64,000 nucleotides of DNA from Tropicimonas marinistellae (GCF_001509585.1 NZ_LNCI01000004.1:124001-188000), one strand, 5' to 3'; positions 8,420-17,918 are shown, numbered from the stretch's first letter. Made by a program: numbers and translations. The notes: generated by a model from the letters alone, not told the origin.

Positions 8420-9451
8420 TCAGACCTCCTCGGACGACTTTGCCCAGAGGTTAATGTCTTCTTCCGATGACAACCGGTCGATCTCGGCGAGTTCCTCGTC
8501 GGAGAAGTCGAGGTTTTCCACCGCCTTTGCGCAATCGATCACTTGTTCGGGCTTGCTCGCACCGATCAGTGCGGTCGTGATGCCGCCGCCGCGCAGTACC
8601 CAGGCAATCGCCATCTGCGCCAGAGTCTGCCCCCGCCGCTCGGCGATGGCGTTCAGATTGCGCACGCTTTCGATGGCGCTTTCCGTCAGGAAGTGATCGC
8701 GGAAAGAGCCACCCTTTGTCGCGCGGCTGCCTTCGGGTACGCCATTGAGGTACTTCGTGGTGAGCATCCCCTGCGCCAGAGGAGAGAAGGCGATTGACCC
8801 GACGCCCAACTCCGCAAGCGTCTCGCGCAACTTGTCCCGCTCAACCCAACGGTTCAGCATCGAATAGCTTGGCTGATGGATCAGGCATGGCACGCCCATG
8901 TCCTTCAACAGCGCAACCGCCTGACGGGTACGCGCCGAATTGTACGACGAGATTCCGACATAGAGGGCCTTGCCCGCCCGAACGATATCCGCAAGTGCTC
9001 CCATGGTCTCCTCCAACGGCGTGTCGGGATCGAACCGATGCGAATAGAAGATATCCACGTAGTCGAGGCCCATCCGCTGCAGGCTTCGGTCGCAGCTTGA
9101 GATAAGGTATTTGCGGCTGCCCCATTCTCCGTATGGGCCGTCCCACATCATGTATCCGGCCTTCGACGAGATCACCATCTCGTCGCGGTGGTCTCGGAAA
9201 TCCGTCCGCAAGATCTCGCCAAAGGCCTCCTCGGCAGAACCCGGCGGCGGACCGTAGTTATTGGCCAGATCGAAATGCGTGATCCCGTGATCGAAGGCAG
9301 CGCGGCAGATGTCCCGCTTCGTCTGATGTGGCGTGTCGTGTCCGAAATTGTGCCAAAGGCCGAGGGAGATCGCTGGCAAGAGCAGGCCGGAGTGACCGCA
9401 CCGGCGATATTTCATTCGATCGTATCGGTCGGCGGCTGCGACATATGTCAT
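8420..9451 (-). CDS. yghZ: Aldo/keto reductase, YghZ/Gpr type
   Basis: A 343-residue aldo/keto reductase. The catalytic region HFDLANNYGPPPGSAEEAFG (residues about 54-73) matches E. coli YghZ (L-glyceraldehyde 3-phosphate reductase) closely, as do GSRKYLISSCDRSL, YVDIFYSHR and the C-terminal LIGASKPEQ, the NADPH-binding site. The expected product is a cytoplasmic NADPH-dependent reductase for reactive aldehydes such as L-glyceraldehyde 3-phosphate or methylglyoxal. The ATG at 9451 follows GGAGAAC; a longer in-frame extension upstream lacks family similarity. Monocistronic, separated by about 250 bases from plcP and the RTX gene. Confidence 0.88.
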   Translation of the reverse strand: MTYVAAADRYDRMKYRRCGHSGLLLPAISLGLWHNFGHDTPHQTKRDICRAAFDHGITHFDLANNYGPPPGSAEEAFGEILRTDFRDHRDEMVISSKAGYMMWDGPYGEWGSRKYLISSCDRSLQRMGLDYVDIFYSHRFDPDTPLEETMGALADIVRAGKALYVGISSYNSARTRQAVALLKDMGVPCLIHQPSYSMLNRWVERDKLRETLAELGVGSIAFSPLAQGMLTTKYLNGVPEGSRATKGGSFRDHFLTESAIESVRNLNAIAERRGQTLAQMAIAWVLRGGGITTALIGASKPEQVIDCAKAVENLDFSDEELAEIDRLSSEEDINLWAKSSEEV

Positions 9452-9671
9452 ATTCGTTCTCCGGGAGTTGCGGGCGTGAAGACTCACGTCCAATTCGGCC
9501 CGAGCTTCGCGAATATCCGGCCCAGTTTCAAGCTGACCCGACCGTCCGGTAGGCTCGCAAGAACCCGACGGCCGTGCGCCCACCTCCGATCCGGCAGAAC
9601 CGGTCCGGATGTCGCGAGGACGCCCCCTCGGGACCGGCAACAACATGCGCTATGGACAGGACGCCGTACGG

Positions 9672-9694
9672 GCACCGAGCACGCTTGTCGGTGC
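9672..9694. other. Hairpin after the RTX-type gene
   Basis: Inverted repeat GCACCGA/TCGGTGC with a 9-base loop, 18 bases beyond the stop of the RTX-type gene. There is no T-run on the minus strand, so it may be an RNA-stabilising or weak termination structure. Nothing else was recognised in the 260-base gap 9452-9711. Confidence 0.35.
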
Positions 9695-9711
9695 TACCCC
9701 TCTCGCGTCGG

Positions 9712-10896
9712 TCAGAAAATGAAGTCGGATGATTTCAGCTCGGCCGTCCAATCGTCGAGCCAGATCGAGGCGGCGTCGGTGAACTCTACATAGGTGCCAT
9801 CAGCGTTTTTCGTGATTGACAGGTCTGCCATGTTCTTGGCCGCCCCGATCGAAATTTTGTCGCCGTCCTTGCGACTGAAATCGTCGATCGTGTCCGACCC
9901 GAAAGCCTTTCCCTTGAAAACGAACACATCCGCGCCATCGCGACCACGGAACCAATTGTCATCCTCGTTGCCGATAAACGTGTCACGAACATCGGTTCCC
10001 TCCACCTCTTCGATGCGGGATACGCGGTCCACCGTGCCGAAACCATCCCGCACTCGTCCGGTGATCAGGTTGGCATGGATACCGTCGTAGCCACCATCTT
10101 GTTCGTCCTTGTAGTACTGGATGCGGTCGTCACCGCCGCGACCATCGATGACGTCCGCCCCTCGCCCGCCAAAGAACGCGTCATCATTCACGCTGCCCTT
10201 CAAGACGTCCTTGCGCACGGTACCGCCGACACGCTCGATGTCCACGAGCTTGTCCCGGAGCCCGTCCGGGCCGATCGCATACCCCTTGGCAAGATCGACC
10301 TCGATGCCCCGCTTCGCCGCCAATCGGACGCTGTACCACTGGTCATAGGAAACCGTGTCCCAATTGTCGCCGTTCGAACCGACGTAGCGATCCTTGCCGC
10401 CAAAATCCTTGATGTAACTGCCACCTGGACCGGCCTTGACCACATCGTTGCCGCTACCGGTTTTTACATCCATCCCGCGGTTCCCGGACCCGGGGCCTGA
10501 GAACGTGCTGCCGCCACTTACAAGGTTGCCATAGGCACTCCAGGGTTCATCGCGCAGATAGTGGTGGAAAACGCCGGCATCGAGGTCGATATCGATCATT
10601 TTCACCTGGAGCTTGCCGCCCTTGTTGAACCATTCGATTTTCTGGATGTTGCCTGAGAGAATGGTCTTCTCGCCTTTGTATTCACCCTGGCTTGGCTTGA
10701 ATGTCGTGACCGCTTTCAAAGTCACATTGATCGACCAAGGGGATCGGTCGGCATCAAACGGTTGGCCCGCTTCACCCGCATCGTAGACAAGTTTCATGAC
10801 CCCGGTCTTCGTGTTGATCTTGGCGATCCGATAATCATCGAAGTCAGCGTAGCGGTAGTGGTAATCTTGGTTGTTCGTGAAACTGATCTTGGCCAA
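9712..10896 (-). CDS. RTX/hemolysin-type calcium-binding protein, probably type I secreted
   Basis: A 394-residue protein without an N-terminal signal peptide. The middle and C-terminal half carry sparse, degenerate glycine-rich repeats of the GGxGxDxI type, for example GGRGADVIDGRGGDDRI near residue 250, with others around SGNDVVKAGPGGS and DNWFRGRDGADVF. The extreme C-terminus DWTAELKSSDFIF resembles type I secretion signals. No protease HEXXH or other catalytic motif is seen, and the N-terminal 130 residues (ISFTNNQDYHYRYADFDDY onward) are not recognised. The start is TTG, chosen because AGAGG lies five bases before it and no ATG is available. It is likely an extracellular or surface protein; substrate and function are unknown. 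Confidence 0.75.
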   Translation of the reverse strand: MAKISFTNNQDYHYRYADFDDYRIAKINTKTGVMKLVYDAGEAGQPFDADRSPWSINVTLKAVTTFKPSQGEYKGEKTILSGNIQKIEWFNKGGKLQVKMIDIDLDAGVFHHYLRDEPWSAYGNLVSGGSTFSGPGSGNRGMDVKTGSGNDVVKAGPGGSYIKDFGGKDRYVGSNGDNWDTVSYDQWYSVRLAAKRGIEVDLAKGYAIGPDGLRDKLVDIERVGGTVRKDVLKGSVNDDAFFGGRGADVIDGRGGDDRIQYYKDEQDGGYDGIHANLITGRVRDGFGTVDRVSRIEEVEGTDVRDTFIGNEDDNWFRGRDGADVFVFKGKAFGSDTIDDFSRKDGDKISIGAAKNMADLSITKNADGTYVEFTDAASIWLDDWTAELKSSDFIF

Positions 10897-11334
10897 GGCA
10901 ACCTCTTCGGATAACTGTTCGGTCCCATTCTTCGGCTATCGGGGAGACGGTCTCACATCCCAATTGCCGCAGGCGCACGCAACCCCTCTGAACCGCGTGT
11001 GCCCAATCCCTTCTCGCGATGTCGCTCGCTTGTTTCATTGCAGGTTCGGACGCGCCTGCCACGTGTCGTTATGAGTGTTCGACAATTCGCCCAACCCCGG
11101 GAAAGGATCGGATATTTGGAACCGAGCCTCAAGCACGGATTACGCGGTCAGTGTAGTCCGGGCGGGCATCATTCAGACGAAACCGTCGCCAAAGCCCTCG
11201 TGGCGACATCGATCCTGGAGCGCCCCACGGCGATGCTGCAAGAGATAGTCGAGGCGCACCATTCCAATCGGTGCAGGACTGCGCCGTTGTCGGGGTACAT
11301 CGGAGAGCGAGAGTGCCGATTTGAACCGGAAGTA
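10897..11334. other. 438-base intergenic region with no recognised gene
   Basis: Between the TTG start of the RTX-type gene and the 3' end of tRNA-Leu. Reading frames here give no recognisable protein. The left part should hold the promoter of the RTX gene and the right part the end of the tRNA transcript. A short T-arm-like string (GGTTCAAATC on the minus strand) sits just past the tRNA but has no rest of a tRNA around it. Confidence 0.5.
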
Positions 11335-11421
11335 TGGTGCGGTCGAGAAGACTCGAACTTCCACGGGAGTTACCCCACAGCGACCTCAACGCTGCGCGTC
11401 TACCAATTCCGCCACGACCGC
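11335..11421 (-). tRNA. tRNA-Leu (anticodon GAG)
   Basis: On the minus strand the 87-base gene begins GCGGTCG and ends CGACCGC-A-CCA, so the acceptor stem pairs perfectly and CCA is encoded. The D-arm GGCGGAATTGGTAGACGC is typical of tRNA-Leu. The anticodon arm is CAGCG-TTGAGGT-CGCTG, anticodon GAG, reading CUC/CUU. A long variable arm (GTGGGGTAACTCCCGT) and T-arm GTTCGAGTC follow. Type II structure and leucine identity are clear. Confidence 0.97.
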
Positions 11422-11531
11422 ACGTGATCAGGTAGGCCGGGCGTAGATAGCGAAGGCGTCACGCGATGGAAAGCGGTTTTTTTGCCGTTTGCCGAATTTT
11501 CCGTTGCCATGATGAGTCGATCATCATGAGT

Positions 11532-11565
11532 GCGAACGGTGCAATACGAAGCCTGCACCGTTCGC
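11532..11565. other. Strong hairpin after the peptidoglycan-binding gene
   Basis: A perfect 12-base inverted repeat (GCGAACGGTGCA ... TGCACCGTTCGC) with a 10-base loop, 23 bases past the stop of the minus-strand gene at 11589. No T-tract follows on the minus strand, so termination may need Rho, or the hairpin protects the 3' end. A smaller inverted repeat ATGATG/CATCAT lies next to it at about 11510-11528. Confidence 0.5.
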
Positions 11566-11588
11566 TCACGGGTCACGGCCCTGTCCAA

Positions 11589-12956
11589 CTATTCCGCGGG
11601 CAGGAAGGTCGGGATGGCGGTTGCCTGGTCCGCCTGAGCGGCTGAGCCGCCGACGGGTGTCACCGTGCCCTCGGTGATCATTGTCGCGGCGGTTCGGATG
11701 AGTTCCGCACGCCCAGCCTGGCCGGGAGCGACAACCGGAGTGGCACCATTCGCCAAGGCGGCCTCAGTTGCCGAGAACCACGCCAGCGCGAGGTCTTCCC
11801 TCTTCGCGGTTCCGACACCCTGAGCCAGATGATGCCCCGGCAATTCGGTATAGACCCGCTCGCCCAACGCCACCAGAAGCAGCGATGACGCGAGAGCGAC
11901 GTCGAGGTCGTCGATCCGGTATCCGGTTCCGAGGCAGATCTTGGCCGTGGTCGTCAATTGAGCGGGCGACATGCCGCTGTCCAATACAAAGGACGCCGTC
12001 TGTTGCGTCACTTCGTCAAGCGGCGTCAACGACAACGCCAAAACCTGATCCTTCATGAGAGGACCGATGGTCCGGCATTGCTCAGTGATCTGATCGGGCG
12101 AAAAACCCTGCACTTCAGCGATCATCTGCTCCGAGGCGGCAATGGCATAGGTCCGAGCAAGGCAAAACTGCTCATTCAAGGCAATGTCGGGATCAGACAG
12201 GTTATCCAAAGTGCGGAAGCCGCCGTTCGTATTTGTCAACAAGCTGACCGCGTTACAGTGGGACGCGAGAGACGCCTCTGCGGATTGCCCGGCAAAGGTC
12301 GGGAGCGTGGGCGCAGCCCCGCCGGGAGCGGCCGCCACCTCGGTGGGTTCCGGTGCGGCCTGCGGCTGCTGAACCGACGCGGGCGGATTGACGACAACAG
12401 TCGTAGACGGAACCACCGCGGGAACCATCGCCGGAACGGTGGCAACGGGCTGCTGACCGGTTGCCAACTGATCGCGGTAGGTGATCAGCAGTCCACGCGG
12501 CCCCATTGGATTGGCAGCAATCATCTGGCTGGTCGCCGGCCCGCCAGCCAATGCGCGGCTGTGCGACGTTAGGAGAAAGTCTTTCTCGTACTGCGTCAAT
12601 TGCCCGGTCGCGGCGTATCCCATATGCGCCTGGTAGTTGGAGATTGCTGCCCTTGAATTGCGCCCGAGCACACCGTCGGCAGTTCCTGCGCTAAACCCGA
12701 AATAGTTGAGCGCATGCTGTACCGACCGGTTCTCGGACCGTTGCGCGGACGTCATGGACGGTTTTGCGGTGCGATACACCGTCTGCTTTTGTACGTAGAC
12801 CTTCTTCTTGGCCTGTTGCTGGGCCATTGCATTGCCGATGATCCCACCCACAATCGCACCGGCGATCGCATCCCCCGCATCTGCGGCAGCCTTGTGAGCA
12901 GGGCCTAGGGAGATTGCACTGAGAATAAGTGTGGAAAGAAGATGCTTGCCAGCCAT
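11589..12956 (-). CDS. Exported peptidoglycan-binding-domain protein
   Basis: A 455-residue protein with a signal peptide (MAGKHLLSTLILSAISLGPAHKAAADA) followed by a glycine-zipper segment AIAGAIVGGIIGNAM. A PG_binding_1 domain follows near residues 75-120, seen in HALNYFGFSAGTADGVLG and RAAISNYQAHMGY. The middle is Pro/Val/Ala-rich linker. The C-terminal 220 residues are unrecognised and contain several cysteines (HCNAVSLL, QFCLARTY, EQCRTIG, KICLGTG) that could form disulfides in the periplasm. ATG 12956 was chosen because AAGGA lies nine bases upstream; an ATG three codons earlier abuts that site. It is probably an envelope protein. Transcribed divergently from lipB, 105 bases away. Confidence 0.75.
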   Translation of the reverse strand: MAGKHLLSTLILSAISLGPAHKAAADAGDAIAGAIVGGIIGNAMAQQQAKKKVYVQKQTVYRTAKPSMTSAQRSENRSVQHALNYFGFSAGTADGVLGRNSRAAISNYQAHMGYAATGQLTQYEKDFLLTSHSRALAGGPATSQMIAANPMGPRGLLITYRDQLATGQQPVATVPAMVPAVVPSTTVVVNPPASVQQPQAAPEPTEVAAAPGGAAPTLPTFAGQSAEASLASHCNAVSLLTNTNGGFRTLDNLSDPDIALNEQFCLARTYAIAASEQMIAEVQGFSPDQITEQCRTIGPLMKDQVLALSLTPLDEVTQQTASFVLDSGMSPAQLTTTAKICLGTGYRIDDLDVALASSLLLVALGERVYTELPGHHLAQGVGTAKREDLALAWFSATEAALANGATPVVAPGQAGRAELIRTAATMITEGTVTPVGGSAAQADQATAIPTFLPAE

Positions 12957-13061
12957 GAAACGCATTCCTTGAATTAATCTTGCACCGAAACCGGGACGGC
13001 CGCATGGTCGCGCCCCGCACATGGCGAAGATGCTCCCAAGTGCACCGATTCGGGTCAAGGG

Positions 13062-13736
13062 ATGGATACCGATATGGTTGATTGGATCACTTCCGACGGG
13101 CTGGTTGCCTACCCTGACGCCGTCGAAGAGATGGAAAGGCGCGCCGCCGCCATTTTTTCGGGCTCAGAGGACGAGGCCATTTGGCTTCTGGAACACCCTC
13201 CGCTTTATACCGCGGGTACATCTGCCCGGATTTCCGATCTTAAGGACCCGTACCGTTTTCCCGTATTCGACAGCAAACGCGGTGGTCAATACACCTACCA
13301 CGGCCCAGGCCAACGCGTGATTTACGTGATGCTCGATCTCAACCGGCGCGGCCGGGATGTCCGCGCTTTCGTTGAGCAACTGGAATCCTGGGTGATCGAT
13401 ACGCTCGACACGTTCAACGTTAAGGGCGAGATTCGCCCGGGTCGGGTCGGTGTCTGGGTGACGCGGCCTGAAAAGCCGCCGCTTCCCGACGGAACACCGC
13501 GGGAAGACAAGATCGCCGCCATCGGCATTCGCCTCCGAAGATGGGTGAGTTTTCACGGGATCTCCATCAACGTGGAGCCGGACCTCAGCCATTTTGACGG
13601 CATTGTGCCCTGCGGAATCAGCGGCCACGGCGTCACCAGCCTTGTCGATCTCGGACTTCCGGTAACGATGGACGATCTCGATGTCGCGCTTCGTAACACG
13701 TTTGACGCCGCGCTGCCGCTTTCGGCGTCCGCCTAG
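13062..13736 (+). CDS. lipB: Octanoyl-[acyl-carrier-protein]:protein N-octanoyltransferase LipB
   Basis: A 224-residue LipB. The signature [12 protein letters not shown] (residues about 73-84), the lysine segment DKIAAIGIR and the catalytic cysteine in [12 protein letters not shown] are all present in family order. LipB moves octanoyl groups from ACP to the lipoyl domains of pyruvate and 2-oxoglutarate dehydrogenases, the first step of lipoate synthesis. The ATG at 13062 follows CAAGGG; another ATG 12 bases on is possible. lipA is not next to it in the window. A 277-base gap leads to ctaD. Confidence 0.95.
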   Translation: MDTDMVDWITSDGLVAYPDAVEEMERRAAAIFSGSEDEAIWLLEHPPLYTAGTSARISDLKDPYRFPVFDSKRGGQYTYHGPGQRVIYVMLDLNRRGRDVRAFVEQLESWVIDTLDTFNVKGEIRPGRVGVWVTRPEKPPLPDGTPREDKIAAIGIRLRRWVSFHGISINVEPDLSHFDGIVPCGISGHGVTSLVDLGLPVTMDDLDVALRNTFDAALPLSASA

Positions 13737-14013
13737 CCCCCAAGCAACAGCTGCGGAATACCTCATTCGAAGCCGCGAATCCCCATCGTCGGAGGTGGAT
13801 CGGGGCTCAAAACCGCATCGCAGGATGAGGCTTCGTCGCACAATTGCCCGGCGGCTGCGCAAAAAGCATTCTGTTTTCTGCATATCCCAGATGTGACAGG
13901 CGCATTGCTGGTTGCCGCCCCACCCTGTTGGCCCTAATGTGGCCACCGGACGCGCGGGCCTGTCTCCGGGAGAGGGTGGCCCAACAACAGGACTAAATTT
14001 CCGGAGGGAACGT

Positions 14014-15687
14014 ATGGCCGACGCAGCCATTCAGGGGCATGACCACGAGGACAATCGGGGCTTTTTCACCCGTTGGTTCATGTCCACCAACCACAAGGAC
14101 ATCGGGATTCTCTATCTCGTCGTGTCGGCCGCGGTCGGCTTTATAGCCGTCTTTTTCACGGTGCTCATGCGCATCGAGTTGATGACGCCCGGTGTGCAGC
14201 ACATGTGCATGGAAGGCTTCCGGCTTTTCGCCAGTTCAACGGAAGGCTGTACGCCAAACGGCCACATCTGGAACGTGCTGATCACCGCCCACGGCATCCT
14301 GATGATGTTCTTCGTCGTCATCCCCGCTCTCTTCGGCGGATTCGGTAACTACTTCATGCCGTTGCAAATCGGCGCACCGGACATGGCGTTCCCACGTCTG
14401 AACAACCTCAGCTTCTGGATGTACTTCGCCGGCTGCTGCCTCGCTGTTGCATCGGTAATATCGCCCGGCGGCAACGGTCAGCTCGGTTCCGGTGTGGGTT
14501 GGGTGCTCTACCCGCCGCTAAGCACCAACGAGGGTGGGTTCTCGATGGACCTGGCGATTTTCGCCGTCCACGTCTCGGGGGCCTCCTCGATCCTTGGTGC
14601 GATCAACATGATCACCACGTTCCTGAACATGCGCGCGCCGGGCATGACGCTGCACAAGGTGCCGCTATTCTCGTGGTCGATCTTCGTCACCGCCTGGCTG
14701 ATCCTGCTCAGCCTCCCGGTTCTGGCCGGCGCTATCACCATGCTGCTGACCGACCGCAACTTCGGTACCACGTTCTTTGACCCGGCCGGTGGCGGCGACC
14801 CGATTCTCTACCAACACATCCTGTGGTTCTTCGGCCATCCGGAAGTCTACATCGTGATCGTGCCCGGCTTCGGTATCGCCTCTCATGTCATCGCGACCTT
14901 CTCGCGGAAGCCCATTTTCGGCTACCTGCCGATGGTCTACGCGATGGTCGCCATCGGTGTTCTGGGCTTCGTCGTCTGGGCGCACCACATGTACACGGTG
15001 GGCATGTCGCTCAGCCAGCAGAGCTACTTCATGCTGGCCACGATGGTGATCGCGGTGCCCACTGGCATCAAGATCTTTAGCTGGATCGCGACGATGTGGG
15101 GTGGTTCCATCGAGTTCAAGACCCCGATGCTCTTCGCCATCGGCTTCCTGCTGCTCTTCACCGTCGGTGGCGTGACCGGCGTGGTTCTGAGCCAGGCTGG
15201 TGTGGACCGGGCATACCACGACACCTACTACGTCGTCGCCCACTTCCACTACACGATGTCCATGGGCGCGGCCTTCTGCATTTTCGCGGGAGTTTACTTC
15301 TACATCGGCAAGATGTCCGGCCGTCAGTACCCCGAGTTCCTCGGCCAGGTCCACTTCTGGCTCTTCTTCATCGGCGTGAACGTAACCTTCTTCCCGCAGC
15401 ACTTCCTGGGTCGCCAGGGTATGCCGCGTCGCTACATCGACTATCCGGAAGCCTTTGCGTCGTGGAACTACGTGTCGTCGCTCGGCGCATTGCTCAGCTT
15501 CGCATCCTTCCTGCTGTTCTTCTACATCGTCTATGTCACGTTGCGGAAAGGTGAGAAAATCACCGAAGACAACTACTGGAACGAGCACGCGGACACGCTG
15601 GAATGGACCCTGCCTTGCCCGCCGCCGGAGCACACGTTCGAGACGCTTCCGAAGCAGAGCGACTGGGACAAGGGCCACGCACACTGA
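14014..15687 (+). CDS. ctaD: Cytochrome c oxidase subunit I, aa3 type
   Basis: A 557-residue haem-copper oxidase subunit with twelve expected membrane helices. Key sites seen are the CuB/active-site block [17 protein letters not shown] (His-Tyr region), the HH pair in [11 protein letters not shown], and the haem-binding [17 protein letters not shown]. It belongs to the A-type with the E residue retained in GHPEV. It forms the catalytic core of the proton-pumping terminal oxidase in the inner membrane. The start ATG is preceded by GGAGGGAACGT. Subunits II and III are not adjacent, which is usual in Rhodobacterales where ctaD stands alone. A strong terminator lies about 65 bases after the stop. 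Confidence 0.97.
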   Translation: MADAAIQGHDHEDNRGFFTRWFMSTNHKDIGILYLVVSAAVGFIAVFFTVLMRIELMTPGVQHMCMEGFRLFASSTEGCTPNGHIWNVLITAHGILMMFFVVIPALFGGFGNYFMPLQIGAPDMAFPRLNNLSFWMYFAGCCLAVASVISPGGNGQLGSGVGWVLYPPLSTNEGGFSMDLAIFAVHVSGASSILGAINMITTFLNMRAPGMTLHKVPLFSWSIFVTAWLILLSLPVLAGAITMLLTDRNFGTTFFDPAGGGDPILYQHILWFFGHPEVYIVIVPGFGIASHVIATFSRKPIFGYLPMVYAMVAIGVLGFVVWAHHMYTVGMSLSQQSYFMLATMVIAVPTGIKIFSWIATMWGGSIEFKTPMLFAIGFLLLFTVGGVTGVVLSQAGVDRAYHDTYYVVAHFHYTMSMGAAFCIFAGVYFYIGKMSGRQYPEFLGQVHFWLFFIGVNVTFFPQHFLGRQGMPRRYIDYPEAFASWNYVSSLGALLSFASFLLFFYIVYVTLRKGEKITEDNYWNEHADTLEWTLPCPPPEHTFETLPKQSDWDKGHAH

Positions 15688-15698
15688 GTTGCTGTGTT

Positions 15699-15722
15699 GG
15701 GCTGGCGCATTCGGGCCAGCCC
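15699..15722. other. Hairpin after ctaD
   Basis: Inverted repeat GGGCTGGC/GCCAGCCC with an 8-base loop, 11 bases past the ctaD stop, without a T-run. It lies just before the stronger terminator hairpin. Confidence 0.45.
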
Positions 15723-15752
15723 TGACGGCCGCCAGAACTGCAATGCACAAAC

Positions 15753-15792
15753 GAAGGGCGCATCCATGGTGACGCGCCCTTCTTCATTTTCC
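15753..15792 (+). terminator. Rho-independent terminator of ctaD
   Basis: Nine-base stem GAAGGGCGC/GCGCCCTTC with a 12-base loop, followed by TTCATTTT on the plus strand. It sits between convergent ctaD and the glyoxalase-fold gene. On the minus strand it has only a short run, so it mainly serves ctaD. Confidence 0.75.
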
Positions 15793-15836
15793 GCATAGTC
15801 ACTCTGAAGGCATGCAACGTTCGCTGCGGGCGGCGA

Positions 15837-16289
15837 TCAGGGATCTCCCGACGCGGTACCTTCCGCGGGCCGTGCCCGCCCGTCGCTGCCGATGGTCCAG
15901 CCGGGATTGTGCGCAACCTCCCAGGCGTATCCATCCGGATCGCGGAAATACCCGGAGTATCCGCCCCAGAACACCTCCTGCGGCGGCTTCAGAATCTCGG
16001 CCCCCGCGGCCCGAAGTGTCTCGAAAACGGCATCCACCTCGGCAGGGCTGTTCGTGTTGTAGGCCAGCGTCATCCCCCGGAACGCCGGCAGAGGACGTTC
16101 GAAAGGCAGCGCCGCGTCCTCCGCAAGCGCCTCCTCGCCATATAGAGAAAGGAAATAACCGCCGAGGTCGTAGAAAACGATATGGCCCATGTCATTTGAC
16201 GGCGTCCAACCAAGCACGCCGGAATAAAACTCTCGCGCCACAGCCACGTCGCGCACTCCCAATCCGATCATCGTCAATCGTTGCTCCAT
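15837..16289 (-). CDS. VOC (glyoxalase/bleomycin-resistance fold) protein
   Basis: A 150-residue single-module VOC protein. The fold repeats are visible as LGVRDVAVAREFYSGVLGW in the N-terminal half and the C-terminal WGGYSGYFRDPDGYAWEVAHNP, where the DPDGYAWE segment supplies a metal-binding glutamate. Members include glyoxalase-like lyases, dioxygenases and drug-binding proteins; the substrate cannot be read from sequence. The ATG at 16289 follows GAGAGG with seven bases spacing, and an upstream in-frame start is less likely. It is convergent with ctaD and divergent from the DUF2244 gene. Confidence 0.8.
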   Translation of the reverse strand: MEQRLTMIGLGVRDVAVAREFYSGVLGWTPSNDMGHIVFYDLGGYFLSLYGEEALAEDAALPFERPLPAFRGMTLAYNTNSPAEVDAVFETLRAAGAEILKPPQEVFWGGYSGYFRDPDGYAWEVAHNPGWTIGSDGRARPAEGTASGDP

Positions 16290-16438
16290 CGCCGCGCCTC
16301 TCTCGTTTCCTCGTTGCTTCTGTAGACTCGCAAGATGCCCCGCCGCGCTGGCCAGGTCAGCGAAAAACATCGTCCCGCGCGCTTTCTGCTGACACGGTTT
16401 AACACTAAGCTGGTGCGACTTGCTGATGGAAACGCGCC

Positions 16439-16939
16439 TTGCCCTACGAATGGATACCGAACGACACCGGCGACGGCGCGCAACCCTTGCGCGAGGCCCA
16501 TCTTTGGCCGCACCGTTCTCTGCCCAAGCGCGGGTTTGCCGGTTTCATAGCCGGCACCTTCGTGTTGCTTCTTTTCCCACTCTACCCCGCTATCGGCTCC
16601 CCCGTGCTCTGGGGGCTCCTGCCGTTTCTCATGGGTACGCTCGCGCTTCTCTACTGGGCAATCCAGCGCAGCTACCGCGATGGCGAGGTGCTGGAAGAAC
16701 TGCGCATCTGGCCGGACCGCATCCTGCTTGAACGACACAGCCGCCACGAAGCAACGCAATCCTGGGAAGCCAACCCCCATTGGGTCGAGGTGACGCTGCA
16801 TGAAAAAGGCGGGCCGGTAGCGAACTACGTCACTCTCCGCGGCGCCGGGAGAGAGGTGGAAATCGGTGCCTTTCTCAGCGACGATGAGCGCGTTGACCTT
16901 TACAACGATCTGTCGCGATATCTGCCACTGAGGGGGTGA
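16439..16939 (+). CDS. DUF2244 integral membrane protein
   Basis: A 166-residue protein of the DUF2244 family, common in alphaproteobacteria. It opens MPYEWIPN, then LWPHRSLPKRGF, followed by two membrane helices (about residues 33-52 and 55-75) and a cytoplasmic C-terminal domain with WVEVTLHEKGG and VEIGAFLSDDER. Function is unknown. The frame has a stop just upstream and no ATG, so TTG at 16439 is the only plausible start; it gives the N-terminus expected for the family. The next gene begins four bases after its stop, so the two are probably co-transcribed. Confidence 0.75.
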   Translation: MPYEWIPNDTGDGAQPLREAHLWPHRSLPKRGFAGFIAGTFVLLLFPLYPAIGSPVLWGLLPFLMGTLALLYWAIQRSYRDGEVLEELRIWPDRILLERHSRHEATQSWEANPHWVEVTLHEKGGPVANYVTLRGAGREVEIGAFLSDDERVDLYNDLSRYLPLRG

Positions 16940-16943
16940 GCAG

Positions 16944-17861
16944 ATGGCTCAGGTACCGGCGACACCGAAGACGCAGCGCGCGGTTCGGCGGCTGTTGGCC
17001 GCGACGGCAGGACCGCGCTGGACGTTCGATCATTGCGACTTGCAGCCGTCCGAACAAGAGGCCCTGGAACGGCGGGTGAATGCGCGTACCGGGCCCATCG
17101 CGGAGCCCGCGGTCGTGTTTCTCCTGCCGCTCGTCAGCCGTGCTCATGTGGGAAACTGGCACGATGTCGAAGCTCGGCTTGCGGATACCATCGCCAGTTT
17201 TCGCGGTCAGACCTCTGACAAGTGGATCGCAGTGGTTTGCGGGCAGGATGAACCGTCGGGCATCGGGTTCGACTCTCAAGTCCGATTCCTGCCTTTCACA
17301 CAGAGGGTCGACGGGAACGACAAGTGGGCGAAGCTGGAAGTGCTTTGCCACCACCTGCCGCAACTGGGGGTAAGCGCGGGCTATGCGATGACTTTTGACG
17401 CCGATGACCTGCTGAATCGCCGGGCCGTAGAGGAAATGGTGAGACGGCGCGAGCCGAACGGGTATCTGGTGACCCGTGGTCTCGTGCTGGACGCCAGAAC
17501 CCGCAAGATCGGCCTCTGCGCCCCGCAAAGCCTGCTCGCACCCGGGCGCAAGGCGTTCTGGAAGATGTGCGGGAGTTGTGCCGCCTTTCGCTTCGACCTT
17601 TCCGAAGAGCCTCATCGCGATGCAGAATACCTTGCCGCGGTAACCGCCCACGAGCACCGCATGTTTCCCTATCTCGCGGCATTGGCAGGCCGGCCACTCA
17701 GCCCGCTCCGGCAGGAGGCGGTCATGTATATCGTGAACCACGGCGAGAACTTCGGCGTGCGCCGTGGTCGCGTGGGTTTCAAGACGCGCTATGTCGGCCG
17801 TTTCCCAGTGACCGACGATGCAATGCTGGCTCGCATAGAGACAGATTTCCCCATGGCGTGA
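16944..17861 (+). CDS. Glycosyltransferase-like (GT-A fold) protein
   Basis: A 305-residue protein with features of a family 2-like or rhamnosyl-type glycosyltransferase. There is an initial strand FLLPLVSRAHVGNW, a DTIASFRGQT segment, the nucleotide-sugar/metal motif MTFDADDLLNRRAV near residues 150-163, and a later conserved TRGLVLDARTRKI. No membrane segment is present. A cytoplasmic enzyme transferring a sugar onto a surface polysaccharide or another acceptor is likely, but donor and acceptor are unknown. It starts four bases after the DUF2244 gene, with the ribosome site inside the end of that gene, and converges on xseA. Confidence 0.55.
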   Translation: MAQVPATPKTQRAVRRLLAATAGPRWTFDHCDLQPSEQEALERRVNARTGPIAEPAVVFLLPLVSRAHVGNWHDVEARLADTIASFRGQTSDKWIAVVCGQDEPSGIGFDSQVRFLPFTQRVDGNDKWAKLEVLCHHLPQLGVSAGYAMTFDADDLLNRRAVEEMVRRREPNGYLVTRGLVLDARTRKIGLCAPQSLLAPGRKAFWKMCGSCAAFRFDLSEEPHRDAEYLAAVTAHEHRMFPYLAALAGRPLSPLRQEAVMYIVNHGENFGVRRGRVGFKTRYVGRFPVTDDAMLARIETDFPMA

Positions 17862-17918
17862 GGGCGCACCTGCTGAACAGCATGTGCGAGAATAACCCGC
17901 CTCTACTTCGGAATACGC

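Noticed and set aside
11318-11332. T-arm-like string next to tRNA-Leu(GAG), possible tRNA fragment or attachment site
   Set aside because: Only about ten bases match a T-arm; no acceptor or anticodon part, no integrase and no duplicated tRNA end found.
14665-15750. Long minus-strand frame across ctaD
   Set aside because: Strongly charged, His/Asp/Arg-rich translation with no family features; a mirror of the conserved oxidase gene.
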